From the NCBI RefSeq assembly GCF_029714945.1, contig NZ_CP121634.1:5849001-5913000 (forward strand): a DNA stretch of 64,000 nt, read 5' to 3'. The DNA comes from Bradyrhizobium sp. CIAT3101. Its GTDB lineage: Bacteria > Pseudomonadota > Alphaproteobacteria > Rhizobiales > Xanthobacteraceae. Each line of letters opens with the position of its first letter. Within the stretch, counting starts at the first letter, position 1. Below, piece after piece: positions 15,485-23,025 of the stretch. Made by a program: the position numbers and the translations under genes. The notes under the pieces were generated by a model. The model ran no database searches. It had not been told where the DNA came from and worked only from the letters and a program-made list of their open reading frames with translations.

Positions 15485-16186
15485 ATGATGCGAGTTGAGG
15501 AAGCGCAGCGCGCAGGGCTGCAAGGAGGTTCTTTGCGTCGGGTGGAGCAAGGTACCCAGTGGTCTTTTCAGCGCAAGCTTCGCCGCCTGCTTGCTGCTGC
15601 CGTCATCGTTGGCCCCGTCGCGCTGGCGCCGGAGATGAGTTCGGCTGAGGGGCTGCTTGACTTCTTCTTCGGTGGCGGCCGGAAGCAGCAGCAAACCTCG
15701 TCTTTCGGCAATGACAATAATGCGCAATCGCCGACGCCGCGGCCGATCGTCGCAAGCGCGGGACCTGCATTCTGCGTGCGCAGCTGCGACGGCAAATACT
15801 TTCCGCTGATGCGCGGCGCGACCTCGCCGGCGCAGATGTGCCAAGCCTTCTGTCCGACAAGCCCGACTAAGGTCTTCTTCGGCTCCAACATCGACAGCGC
15901 TTATGCCGCAACTGGCGAACGCTATGCGGACAGCGAGAACGCCTTTGCGTATCGGAAGGCGCTGCGTGCCGACTGCACCTGCAATGGCCGCAATCCCGGC
16001 GGCCTAGCGCCAATTGATCTCGCGCTGGACGGCTCGCTGCGCCGTGGCGACGCGGTGGCCACCACCGACGGGCTCGTCGCCTATAGCGGCATACGACTTG
16101 GCAACGACCAAACTCCGGATTTCGCCCCCGTGGCCGCACCGGCGCGAACCGGCATGACGGCAAACAGCGCGTCAAACCTGAGGTGA
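15485..16186 (+). CDS. DUF2865 domain-containing secreted protein
   Basis: 233 residues. A basic N-terminus (QRKLRRLLAAAVIVGPVALA) acts as signal peptide or membrane anchor. The DUF2865 core follows: FCVRSCDGKYFPLMRGATSP, then QMCQAFCPTSPTKVFFG, NIDSAYAATGERYADSENAF and RADCTCNGRNPGGLA. The six or more cysteines suggest disulphides in the periplasm. The family occurs mainly in Bradyrhizobium-like Rhizobiales; its function is unknown. Two adjacent ATGs open the frame, and a later start near the RKLRR region is possible. It has its own upstream region, and nothing links it functionally to its neighbours. Confidence 0.85.
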   Translation: MMRVEEAQRAGLQGGSLRRVEQGTQWSFQRKLRRLLAAAVIVGPVALAPEMSSAEGLLDFFFGGGRKQQQTSSFGNDNNAQSPTPRPIVASAGPAFCVRSCDGKYFPLMRGATSPAQMCQAFCPTSPTKVFFGSNIDSAYAATGERYADSENAFAYRKALRADCTCNGRNPGGLAPIDLALDGSLRRGDAVATTDGLVAYSGIRLGNDQTPDFAPVAAPARTGMTANSASNLR

Positions 16187-16476
16187 CGAGCACGCGGTTG
16201 CCGACGACAAGAGGTCGACCTCAAGCGAATTCAACGCCGGGTGCAGCCTGCCAAGGCGTGGATGTCCGCTGATGGCCCGCAGCCGACCCCGGTAGCAGGC
16301 AATTTTGAAGTCCGCATCTCGGCCGTCAACGGAGCAAGAGCAGCCGACACAGTGTGTTCGGCTGATGCCCCCTATCGGACAGAGGACCGGGTGAACCGCA
16401 TCATGGATGGTGCGACTAATACCGCATACGACGTTTCATCAAAGCCGTTCGCCTCGTGCGTTTTAATCGAATCACC

Positions 16477-16926
16477 ATGACCAAGCTGCTACTGCTGTTT
16501 GCAATACTCTACGCCGCGTGCGGGCTGGCACTCAGCATCGTCGTAAATGCGGTGTCATTCACCAGCGTCCAACTCGGCGACAACGCCTTGTTTCCAGTGC
16601 TGACGTGGGGAATCTTCCCGGCTTTTTTGTCGGTCATCCTCATCGACATTTCGGAAAGGGAAGGAAGAAAGATACGTAGCGGTGCGGGTGAGGAAATTGA
16701 TCATTGGGAGCTGATATTTGGTGGGTGCCCCTCGTTGATGAAGTATGTCTTCTGGGTCTGCTTCGCTTACGCGTGGGCGATCGGTATTGTCCTCGCCATA
16801 TTGCAAACCCACGAACCGAACGTGATCTGGCGCGGCGCCTCTGCTTTCTGGATGGCATTCTATGCGCTGGGCCTTGCGTCGGTTTCAGGCGCCTATCTCC
16901 GCCGCCGCGCGCCTCAAACGCTGTGA
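16477..16926 (+). CDS. Small integral membrane protein of unknown function
   Basis: 149 residues from ATG 16477; an in-frame GTG at 16456 would add seven. Four hydrophobic segments: LLLLFAILYAACGLALSIVV, ALFPVLTWGIFPAFLSVILI, YVFWVCFAYAWAIGIVLAIL and ASAFWMAFYALGLASVSGAY. I do not recognise the family. No clear ribosome site precedes either start. It lies in the repeat-bearing accessory stretch between two small secreted-protein genes, about 290 bp after the first; I see nothing in that gap. Confidence 0.6.
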   Translation: MTKLLLLFAILYAACGLALSIVVNAVSFTSVQLGDNALFPVLTWGIFPAFLSVILIDISEREGRKIRSGAGEEIDHWELIFGGCPSLMKYVFWVCFAYAWAIGIVLAILQTHEPNVIWRGASAFWMAFYALGLASVSGAYLRRRAPQTL

Positions 16927-17063
16927 AGTCAAAGTGGCGCTTTTGACCTGCTGCGAACGCTGCCATGGGCGGGCGCCTAGCGTTACCAAGGATTAATTCG
17001 ACAGGAGGCAGAAAGAACGATCTTCTAAGATGGCCTCAGTAGAGGGGAGACGGAGTCATCGCC

Positions 17064-17594
17064 ATGCGCCACGGCTTCCTCTTGCACGCTGTTACCACGG
17101 CCGGTCTATTCCTGGGATCCAACCTCGTCTCAGATGCATCTGCCGCGACCGCCGACCACGCTTTGGCTGTCTCCGTCGACGATTTCATTTATATCGACAC
17201 GTCGAACGAGCCCACCGATCAGACGGCCGCGCATGAAGAGCGATTGCGGGCTTTCATGACCGCGCTGCGGGACGACGTCACGGCAGACCGCCGTTTTGAG
17301 CTGGTGCCGTCGCCCTGCGCATCAAATTGTCCGACCGACGGACCGGCGTTGCGCGATCGGCTGCGCGCGGCGTCACAGGCCGGCACGCAGATTCTGATCA
17401 TCGGTATCGTTCACAAAATGAGCACGCTGGTGCAGATAGCGAGGACTGCTGCCATCGATGTAACATCCCAGCGGGTCGTGTTCCGGAAATACTTCCAGTT
17501 CCGCGGCGACAATGACGAGGCATGGCAGCGGGCGGAGCACTTTGTATCGGAAGAGGTCCGCGCCCGGCTGCTTGAAAGCAGATCGCAGCAATAG
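17064..17594 (+). CDS. DUF2380-type secreted protein
   Basis: 176 residues with a signal peptide (ending SDASA). The mature part matches the DUF2380 pattern known from Bradyrhizobium and relatives: VSVDDFIYIDTSNEPTDQTA, HEERLRAFMTALRDD, two cysteines in PSPCASNCP, ILIIGIVHKMSTLVQIARTA, and YFQFRGDNDEAWQRAEHFV. These proteins are probably periplasmic; no activity is known. The ATG at 17064 follows GGGGAGACGGAGTC. It faces the winged-helix/TPR gene convergently across repeat copy D. Confidence 0.82.
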   Translation: MRHGFLLHAVTTAGLFLGSNLVSDASAATADHALAVSVDDFIYIDTSNEPTDQTAAHEERLRAFMTALRDDVTADRRFELVPSPCASNCPTDGPALRDRLRAASQAGTQILIIGIVHKMSTLVQIARTAAIDVTSQRVVFRKYFQFRGDNDEAWQRAEHFVSEEVRARLLESRSQQ

Positions 17595-17620
17595 GCTACG
17601 CGCGACGCATGTGCATGGCC

Positions 17621-17731
17621 GAGTCCGGTTTTGGCCCTTTGCCGGAATGAGGCGGCGACTTCCGTTATTGACCCTTAGCTGACCCTGTGGGGCTGCCGGC
17701 CGGGCGTCAGTTCATGACCCGAAGGCAACAT
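17621..17731 (+). repeat. Dispersed TGRCCC/AGC repeat, copy D (three boxes)
   Basis: Three boxes: TTGGCCCTTTGCCGGAAT, TTGACCCTTAGCTGACCC and ATGACCCGAAGGCAACAT. It fills the gap between two convergent genes and reaches the stop codon of the minus-strand one. Confidence 0.65.
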
Positions 17732-19308
17732 CACCGCTCCGGCACCCCGGCCATCAGCATGCCATCGCGGATACGGCTGCTTCCGGCACGAAATGTCGGG
17801 TCGCGGCTCAGCATGAGCCCTCGCGTCCGACCTATGTCGAAGCCTGGATCCAGCGCAAGCCCCGCGCGCACGGCGGCCCGCGCCTCATCCAGCGAGCCCA
17901 CGAGCGCCAGGGCAGCAGCAAGCTGGAAATGCACAATGGGGTAGTTGCGGTTTGCTTCAAGACACCGCCGCAGCCAATCAACCGCCTCGGCTTCGGCGCC
18001 AAGGATCAATTTGACGACGCCAAGCCAGTGCATCCAGCGGTACGCGCTGCTGTCGCGGGGAGACAGCCGAAACGCTTGCTGGATGTGAGCCTCGCTTTCC
18101 GCGCCTCGGCCGATGAAGACTTTCGCAAATCCGGTCAAAGCATGGGCGGTGGCCAGATTGCGATCAAGCGCGAGCGCCCGCTCAAATTCTCCAATGGCCT
18201 CCACGGCGCGCCTGGTAAACAATTGCATCCAGCCGAATGACATATGGGCCCGGGCATGGCGCGGAGCCATCGACAGGACCTTGAGCAACGCGGCCTCCGC
18301 GGCGGCGAGGTGCGCGTCCCGATCATCGGCCATGAAGGCGGTGGCGGTTGTGAGAGCGATCTCCGCCTTGCCGACCAGAGCTTCGACGTTCTCTGGCTCG
18401 AGTGCCGACGCGCGTTCAAAAAAGCAGCGAGCTTCTGCCATGTTCTCGGGCGTACGTCCCTTGTTCAACGAATGGCGGCCCTGGAAACACAAATCTACCG
18501 CATCGGGATGTGGAGATCGCTCAGCGCGCCGGGCCTCCGCCTCAATCAGTTGGGCATCCAGCGCGTTGGCAAGCCTGGCGACTATTTCATCCTGCATCTC
18601 GAGCAAATCGGTCATGGGTTTGTCGAACCGATCAGCCCAAAGATGGGCGCGCGTTTCGGCGTCGATCAATTGCACATTGATCCGCAGACGATTGCCGCCG
18701 CGCTGCACCGCCCCTTCGAGCACATAGCGGACGTTCAGCTCACGTCCCAACTTCGTTACATCGACGGCTTTGCCCTTGAACTTTAACGAGGTGCTGTGCG
18801 CAATCACAAACGCTCCGTTGATGCGTGAGAGGTCTGTGGTCAAGCTCTCGGTCACGCCATCGATGAAGTAGTCCTGCTCCCGATCACCGCCGATATTTAC
18901 GAACGGCAGGACAACGATGGAAAGACGCGGCGTCAAAGTGTGGTTCGGCGTCACGACGCCGCCCGCCGTCGAACCACTCGGCAAAACGGTGCGCCCGTCG
19001 TCTTGATGCACCGCGCCAATGAAGCGGAAGCCCTTCCTGGGCAGTGTTTTGATCAGGCGCTGCTTTTCGCCCGTGTCGCCAATTGCGCTGCGAGCGGCAT
19101 TCAGGCGGGTCGTCAGCGCGGCATCGGAAACGATACGTCCGTTCCAAACGGCGTTCAGGAGATCATCCTTGCTGACCACGCGCTCCCTGTTTCGGATCAG
19201 GTATTCGAGCAAATCGAACACCTGAGGCGCGACAACAATCGCGTCCGTCGCGCGGTGCAGTTCGCGCCGGTCGGTATCCAATGCGTAGTCCTCAAAGAGG
19301 TAACGCAA
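17731..19308 (-). CDS. Winged-helix DNA-binding/TolB-like/TPR regulatory protein
   Basis: 525 residues from a TTG at 19306-19308 that has GAAGGAAGG eight bases upstream; the open frame runs 55 codons further without coding character. Residues about 1-95 are an OmpR/CadC-type winged helix (PQVFDLLEYLIRNRERVVSK, LLNAVWNGRIVSDAALTTRL, IKTLPRKGFRFIG). About 130-270 is the TolB-like domain seen in adenylate-cyclase-associated regulators (DYFIDGVTESLTTDLSRI, LGRELNVRYVLEGAVQRGG). The C-terminal half is TPR repeats (ALALDRNLATAHALTGFAKV). No cyclase or membrane segment is present, so it is a soluble regulator of unknown target. It is divergent from a DUF1127 gene. Confidence 0.85.
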   Translation of the reverse strand: MRYLFEDYALDTDRRELHRATDAIVVAPQVFDLLEYLIRNRERVVSKDDLLNAVWNGRIVSDAALTTRLNAARSAIGDTGEKQRLIKTLPRKGFRFIGAVHQDDGRTVLPSGSTAGGVVTPNHTLTPRLSIVVLPFVNIGGDREQDYFIDGVTESLTTDLSRINGAFVIAHSTSLKFKGKAVDVTKLGRELNVRYVLEGAVQRGGNRLRINVQLIDAETRAHLWADRFDKPMTDLLEMQDEIVARLANALDAQLIEAEARRAERSPHPDAVDLCFQGRHSLNKGRTPENMAEARCFFERASALEPENVEALVGKAEIALTTATAFMADDRDAHLAAAEAALLKVLSMAPRHARAHMSFGWMQLFTRRAVEAIGEFERALALDRNLATAHALTGFAKVFIGRGAESEAHIQQAFRLSPRDSSAYRWMHWLGVVKLILGAEAEAVDWLRRCLEANRNYPIVHFQLAAALALVGSLDEARAAVRAGLALDPGFDIGRTRGLMLSRDPTFRAGSSRIRDGMLMAGVPER

Positions 19309-19458
19309 ACCGCCCTTCCTTCTCGGATCACGTCCGAAGCCGCAGGGGCACGAAGAATAAGCTGCCGGTGAGAAAAATGTAAGCCAGCCGTTAAGCACGC
19401 CAACGAGCGTGCTGGCAAATTTCGCTGGGTGAAATTGCCCAACCCAGGAAGCAATTCG

Positions 19459-19695
19459 ATGAGCACGATCCACGGGAGCATTGAGTTCGGACCGCCAACC
19501 GCAAGGCGGACCTATTACAGCCCGCTTGAAGCATATTGGGATGCGTTTTGTGAGTGGCGCAAACGCGAGAGGCTGCGAACCCAGTTGAACCAGCTTACGG
19601 ACAGCGAGTTAATTGACATCGGCATTACGCGTGGAGAGATCGACTACGTCGTCTCAAACCGGACTATCGATCCTACCGGCGTTCGTTCCGCTTAA
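19459..19695 (+). CDS. DUF1127 domain-containing small protein
   Basis: 78 residues. The C-terminal half carries the DUF1127 (YjiS-like) signature: WRKRERLRTQLNQLTDSELI followed by DIGITRGEIDYVV. Small DUF1127 proteins in alphaproteobacteria affect RNA turnover and carbon or phosphate homeostasis, but none of that can be read here. The ATG at 19459 has AGGAAGC just upstream; the frame opens ten codons earlier. It is divergent from the winged-helix/TPR gene with a gap of about 150 bp. Confidence 0.82.
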   Translation: MSTIHGSIEFGPPTARRTYYSPLEAYWDAFCEWRKRERLRTQLNQLTDSELIDIGITRGEIDYVVSNRTIDPTGVRSA

Positions 19696-19999
19696 CTTGA
19701 TAAACATCAGCGACGCCTTCACCGAGCACGACGACAGACCGGCCCGTTTGTGAGCGGCCACTTCCGCCTATTGGCCCCCAGGGGACATAGCGTCCAGCCT
19801 TGGCGGAGGTCGGCATCTGACCCGAAGCAGAAGTCAACCTTGTCTCCAATGTCGCCTGCAGCGCGCAATCGCGATTAGCACGCGAGATACCTATCGATTT
19901 TCAGACTGAGGCACTCGATGAGAGGTTGGCTAGCCGACTTTTGATAGCATGGGGCATAGGGTATGCTGATCCGCTTTGAAGAACCACGGAGCGAGAGAC
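19696..19999. other. Intergenic region with repeat copy E
   Basis: 304 bp between two plus-strand genes. It contains repeat copy E (19756-19834) and the ribosome site of the peroxiredoxin gene; nothing else is recognised. Confidence 0.5.
19756..19834 (+). repeat. Dispersed TGRCCC/AGC repeat, copy E
   Basis: GGCCACTTCCGCCTATTGGC leads into CCCCCAGGGGACAT; the second box is CTGACCCGAAGCAGAAGT, about 40 bp on. Confidence 0.65.
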
Positions 20000-20695
20000 A
20001 TGAGCGAAGATGGTACCTTCCGGGCTTCCACTACTCCCATTGCTGCTTCCCTCGCTGATTTCACCGAAAAGCTGATTGCACGACGAGGCGTCGAGCAGGC
20101 CAATGTCTTATTTGGAGGCCAAATTGGTCCGGCTACCCAGGCGCTGAGCACAAGGACGAATTCCATTCGTGTTGGCGATCTAGCTCCTGACTTTTCGCTA
20201 CCGACGGCAGAAGCGCGGACATGGAATCTAGCCGGTTATCTTGGCGAGGGCAAATTCTCGTCCCTGGTTTTAGTTTTCTATCGTGGTAGTTGGTGTGGCT
20301 ACTGCAACATCTATCTTCGTGCCTTGGTCGCAATTCTACCAGCCTTGTCTGACGCCAACGCTGCTTTGATCGCGGTGTCGCCGGAGGCGGCCCCAGCTTC
20401 CGTTGAGAACGTCAGTGCAGGGCCGGCGTTTCCAGTCCTGACCGACCATGGCGGAAAAGTTGCCGAGCAGTTTGGTCTCACTTTCGAAATGAATGACGCT
20501 GCCAAACAGGTGTTGGAAAGCTCCGGCTTCGAAATCAACAAGCGAAATGCCGACGGCAGGTGGACTCTTCCGGTGCCGGGGACATTCGTTATCGACCGCT
20601 TTGGCCGTATTGCCTACGCTCACGTCGATGCGGACTACCGGAACCGACCTGAGCCGCAGGAGATCGTCGCGATATGTCAGTCACTACGACCCTAG
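20000..20695 (+). CDS. Peroxiredoxin-like (AhpC/TSA) family protein
   Basis: 231 residues. A thioredoxin-fold redoxin domain begins at IRVGDLAPDFSLPTAEARTW; the active site is VFYRGSWCGYCNIYLRAL, a CxxC form of the FYRGxWCPYC motif seen in peroxiredoxin-like proteins. FPVLTDHGGKVAEQFGLTF and PGTFVIDRFGRIAYAHVDAD complete the fold. An N-terminal helical segment of about 50 residues precedes it. The ATG at 20000 follows GGAGCGAGAGAC; the frame opens eight codons earlier. It stands alone between repeat copies E and F, and base use is more AT-rich than in the catabolic operons. Peroxide or disulphide reduction is the likely role. Confidence 0.88.
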   Translation: MSEDGTFRASTTPIAASLADFTEKLIARRGVEQANVLFGGQIGPATQALSTRTNSIRVGDLAPDFSLPTAEARTWNLAGYLGEGKFSSLVLVFYRGSWCGYCNIYLRALVAILPALSDANAALIAVSPEAAPASVENVSAGPAFPVLTDHGGKVAEQFGLTFEMNDAAKQVLESSGFEINKRNADGRWTLPVPGTFVIDRFGRIAYAHVDADYRNRPEPQEIVAICQSLRP

Positions 20696-20754
20696 TTCAG
20701 TATCGCGATCGCAGCGAGAACTGAGCCATCGAGTAGGTCTGCGGCGAAAGGATC

Positions 20755-20832
20755 GGCCACTTCCGCTAATGGCCCTTAGCTAACCTCCCCGCGTTACGTG
20801 CTAACTGTCAGCTTTTGACCCATTGCAGACCT
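20755..20832 (+). repeat. Dispersed TGRCCC/AGC repeat, copy F
   Basis: GGCCACTTCCGCTAATGGCC continues CTTAGCTAACCT; the second box is TTTTGACCCATTGCAGACCT, about 45 bp further. Confidence 0.7.
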
Positions 20833-20922
20833 TGTTCTTCGATCAATTTTTAACGTCCGGCCGGGTCAATGGTTGACGTGTTCGGTCAATTATTGGACGC
20901 GATCACAGGGAGCCATGTGCCG

Positions 20923-21285
20923 ATGCTGGAAGTTTTGTCCTCTCTAGAACAGGCAGTTCTCGACGCTATGGCGCTTCAGGTACCCGAGCTCGCTGGTGCG
21001 CTCGATGGTCAGCAGCCAAAGGTCCGCGTCACTGCTCGAGAGAACACGGGGGCAGGTTTCTACACCACACTCGATGTCTCACAACGTTCGCCAATCAAAG
21101 ATGTAGCCTCGCCATTAGGCGATGTCGGAGCGACTATTGCCGGGCTCCGGCATGGAATGGGATTTATGCTTTGGCTTCGGGATGGTCAAATTCATCGGCT
21201 GGAGGGCTATTCATACGAAGAGAGCACGTCTGCCATCGATTTTGAGCGAGTAGGGTTCGGAGCAGTCGGGCCACGTACTGGCTAA
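20923..21285 (+). CDS. Hypothetical protein
   Basis: 120 residues from ATG 20923, which has AGGGAG ten bases upstream; an in-frame ATG at 20869 would make 138. I do not recognise the family. The sequence is a plausible globular cytoplasmic protein: MLEVLSSLEQAVLDAMALQV, VRVTARENTGAGFYTTLDVS, IKDVASPLGDVGATIAGLRH and GFMLWLRDGQIHRLEGYSYE. Codon usage is AT-richer than in the flanking core genes. It lies between repeat copies F and G, with no functional link to its neighbours. Whether both starts are used cannot be told. Confidence 0.6.
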   Translation: MLEVLSSLEQAVLDAMALQVPELAGALDGQQPKVRVTARENTGAGFYTTLDVSQRSPIKDVASPLGDVGATIAGLRHGMGFMLWLRDGQIHRLEGYSYEESTSAIDFERVGFGAVGPRTG

Positions 21286-21294
21286 TCTGTTCGC

Positions 21295-21369
21295 CATGTC
21301 GCCTCTTGGCCCTTAGCGGAAGTCCAAGGGCGCTCGACGCCGCGTCGAATTGTGACCCATAACAGCCCT
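21295..21369 (+). repeat. Dispersed TGRCCC/AGC repeat, copy G
   Basis: CTTGGCCCTTAGCGGAAGTC is the best-preserved first box; the second is the degenerate GTGACCCATAACAGCCCT, about 40 bp on. It starts ten bases after the hypothetical gene's stop. Confidence 0.65.
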
Positions 21370-21533
21370 TGAGCCGCTGCCGGTACTTGGACCGCTCGAC
21401 GCCTGGGGTACCCTGCTCCACCCATTCGGGGTCTTTGCGGCATTGCGCGCGGTGCTGACGGGGCACGCAATTTCGACTATCCTTCAATGCAGAGCATCAA
21501 GGCGGGGCAGCACAAGACCCACGAGGGGGATCA

Positions 21534-21977
21534 ATGAGCACGGCGAAAAGCGCTCTGGCGCAGAAAAGTGGCGCCCTGATCCATGTCCGTTCCGGCGACA
21601 TGGTCATCGAAGCCTTGCACCGGATGCGCGACAACCGGGTCCGGTCGGTGCTGGTCATCGACGACGACATCCTGGTCGGTATCGTGACCCAGGGTGACTG
21701 CGCCATCAAGGTGCTGCTGCCCGGGCTCGATGCGAAGCAGACGCCGGTGAGCCAGGTGATGACGGGCAACCCGGTGACGATCAAGCCGGACGATCCGCTG
21801 GATGCCTGCATGGCGATGATGGCCGCGCGCGGTATTCGCCACCTGCCGGTGCTGGACGCGGGCAAGGTCGTGGGCGTCATATCGGTCGGAGATGTCGTCA
21901 AGAACATCATCCGGGATCTGGAGCACAACGTGGACGATCTGATGGGTTACATCATGAAGGACGGCCCCGGGGGCTGA
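21534..21977 (+). CDS. CBS domain-pair protein
   Basis: 147 residues consisting almost wholly of two CBS motifs: GDMVIEALHRMRDNRVRSVL, VIDDDILVGIVTQGDCAIKV and then MTGNPVTIKPDDPLDACMAM, GIRHLPVLDAGKVVGVISVG. Such stand-alone pairs bind adenine nucleotides or NAD and modulate partner proteins; the partner is unknown. The ATG at 21534 follows ACGAGGGGGATCA. It is convergent with a small secreted-protein gene, with repeat copy H between them. Its GC-rich codon use is closer to the core genes than that of the preceding two genes. Confidence 0.88.
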   Translation: MSTAKSALAQKSGALIHVRSGDMVIEALHRMRDNRVRSVLVIDDDILVGIVTQGDCAIKVLLPGLDAKQTPVSQVMTGNPVTIKPDDPLDACMAMMAARGIRHLPVLDAGKVVGVISVGDVVKNIIRDLEHNVDDLMGYIMKDGPGG

Positions 21978-22002
21978 CAGACGAACCGCGGTGCCGTCGC
22001 CG

Positions 22003-22080
22003 CTGATGTCGGGTTGTGGCCCAAAGCTGACCTTGCCGCGCTGCCTGCCGACCGTCAGCTTTTGACCCGCAGCGGACAAT
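22003..22080 (+). repeat. Dispersed TGRCCC/AGC repeat, copy H (best two-box copy)
   Basis: First box GTGGCCCAAAGCTGACCT, second box TTTGACCCGCAGCGGACAAT, about 45 bp apart. The two boxes are imperfect direct repeats of TGRCCC-N2-AGCNGACNT. It sits between convergent genes. Confidence 0.7.
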
Positions 22081-22113
22081 GGCTATTCGCGAGGCGCCCC
22101 TCTCAAAGCGTTT

Positions 22114-22386
22114 TCAATAAGGGCTGAGCACACTACCGAGAAATTGCTCCTTCTCTCCGGGCGCATAACCCTGACAAGCGCCGAAATACGCTTCCGGCTT
22201 GGCACAGGGGTCGGCGGACCGGGTGCGTTGACGCGGCGCATAGGCAAAACTGGAGGTTCGACCTGATGGCTGCATCTGATGATGGGGATGAGGCGCCGCG
22301 TGCCGGCGGTGCCCCTGCTGCACAGATCCCGCGTTCGCGAACCCGCACAGGCTGATCAAAACGCTCAAGGCCAAAATCGCGCGCAT
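22114..22386 (-). CDS. Small secreted protein of unknown function
   Basis: 90 residues. The ATG at 22384-22386 has GGAGGAGGAAAG directly upstream. Residues 1 to about 20 form a Sec signal peptide (MRAILALSVLISLCGFANA). The mature part is His/Pro/Gln-rich (RRHAAPHPHHQMQPSG) and has two cysteines (SADPCAKPEAYFGACQGYAP) that could form a disulphide. I do not recognise a family. The histidine cluster could bind metal, which is speculation. It lies between repeat copies H and I and is divergent from the small coiled-coil gene. Confidence 0.65.
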   Translation of the reverse strand: MRAILALSVLISLCGFANAGSVQQGHRRHAAPHPHHQMQPSGRTSSFAYAPRQRTRSADPCAKPEAYFGACQGYAPGEKEQFLGSVLSPY

Positions 22387-22519
22387 CGCTTTCCTCCTCC
22401 AGGGAGTTTCGCCCGCCGGCTCAATGATTGCCGTGATGCGGCGTTCCAAAGGAGCGCGGCTTCCTGGGATTATACCCTGTTTGGCCGTCAGCGGCGGCTT
22501 CTTTCTTCGTCCGCGACCA

Positions 22520-22574
22520 AGGTCGGCTCGTGGCCCCAAGCGGACCTCGCGACCGGCGGCAGCCCGGCGTCCGA
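22520..22574 (+). repeat. Dispersed TGRCCC/AGC repeat, copy I
   Basis: GGTCGGCTCGTGGCCCCAAG then CGGACCT gives the first box; the second half is replaced by GGCGGCAGCCCGGCGTCCG, recalling the tail of copies B and C. It lies between divergent small genes. Confidence 0.6.
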
Positions 22575-22675
22575 TAAACGCCCTGAGCGGGCGCGTCAAA
22601 TCGACCGGGAATAAACGGCAGGCGAGAGGAACGGTGAAACGTCGATCGGGTTGATCGAGCACGTGGAGTGCTTCG

Positions 22676-22891
22676 ATGGACAGGACCTCGATCTATGACG
22701 AACTGAGCCGTGTCGAACGCGATGTGGTCGCAGGAGAGCGCCAGCTTGCAGAACAGGAGCGGCTGGTTCTCGACTTGAAAAAGGAGGGTCAGAGTACTGC
22801 ACGGGCCGAAAAGGAGCTGGAGCGGCTGCGTGAATGCCAGCGTTTGCGCGATCAAGACCGTCAAAGGCTTCTGTCACTCCTGCAGCCTTGA
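22676..22891 (+). CDS. Small coiled-coil hypothetical protein
   Basis: 71 residues, nearly all helix-forming and charged: MDRTSIYDELSRVERDVVAG, then ERQLAEQERLVLDLKKEGQS and EKELERLRECQRLRDQDRQR. Heptad spacing of Leu/Val suggests a short coiled coil, so it probably oligomerises or binds a partner. The ATG at 22676 has GTGGAG eight bases upstream. No known family is recognised. It ends about 135 bp before the minus-strand EthD-like gene; no function can be inferred from context. Confidence 0.6.
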   Translation: MDRTSIYDELSRVERDVVAGERQLAEQERLVLDLKKEGQSTARAEKELERLRECQRLRDQDRQRLLSLLQP

Positions 22892-23025
22892 GACAGCGAA
22901 ACTCTCCGCGGAATTCCGCTTCGGCTGGAGGTGCTCGTCGACGAGGCCGATTGGCTCGCGGTAGCGGCTGGGAGTCCGGATGTGGCCCGTTTCGGATTGC
23001 GATCTGTTTTTACGCTCTCGGCGAT

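Noticed and set aside
16241..16480. 79-codon frame between the DUF2865 gene and the small membrane protein
   Set aside because: No ribosome site, no motif and no coding-type third-position bias; it overlaps the next gene's start.
12424..22574. CRISPR array
   Set aside because: The repeats are far apart, degenerate, irregularly spaced and separated by genes; there are no spacers and no cas genes.
22978..23002. A tenth repeat copy (GGATGTGGCCCGTTTCGGAT) downstream of the EthD-like gene
   Set aside because: Only the TGGCCC and CGGAT parts match and the AGC core is lost, so I did not count it.
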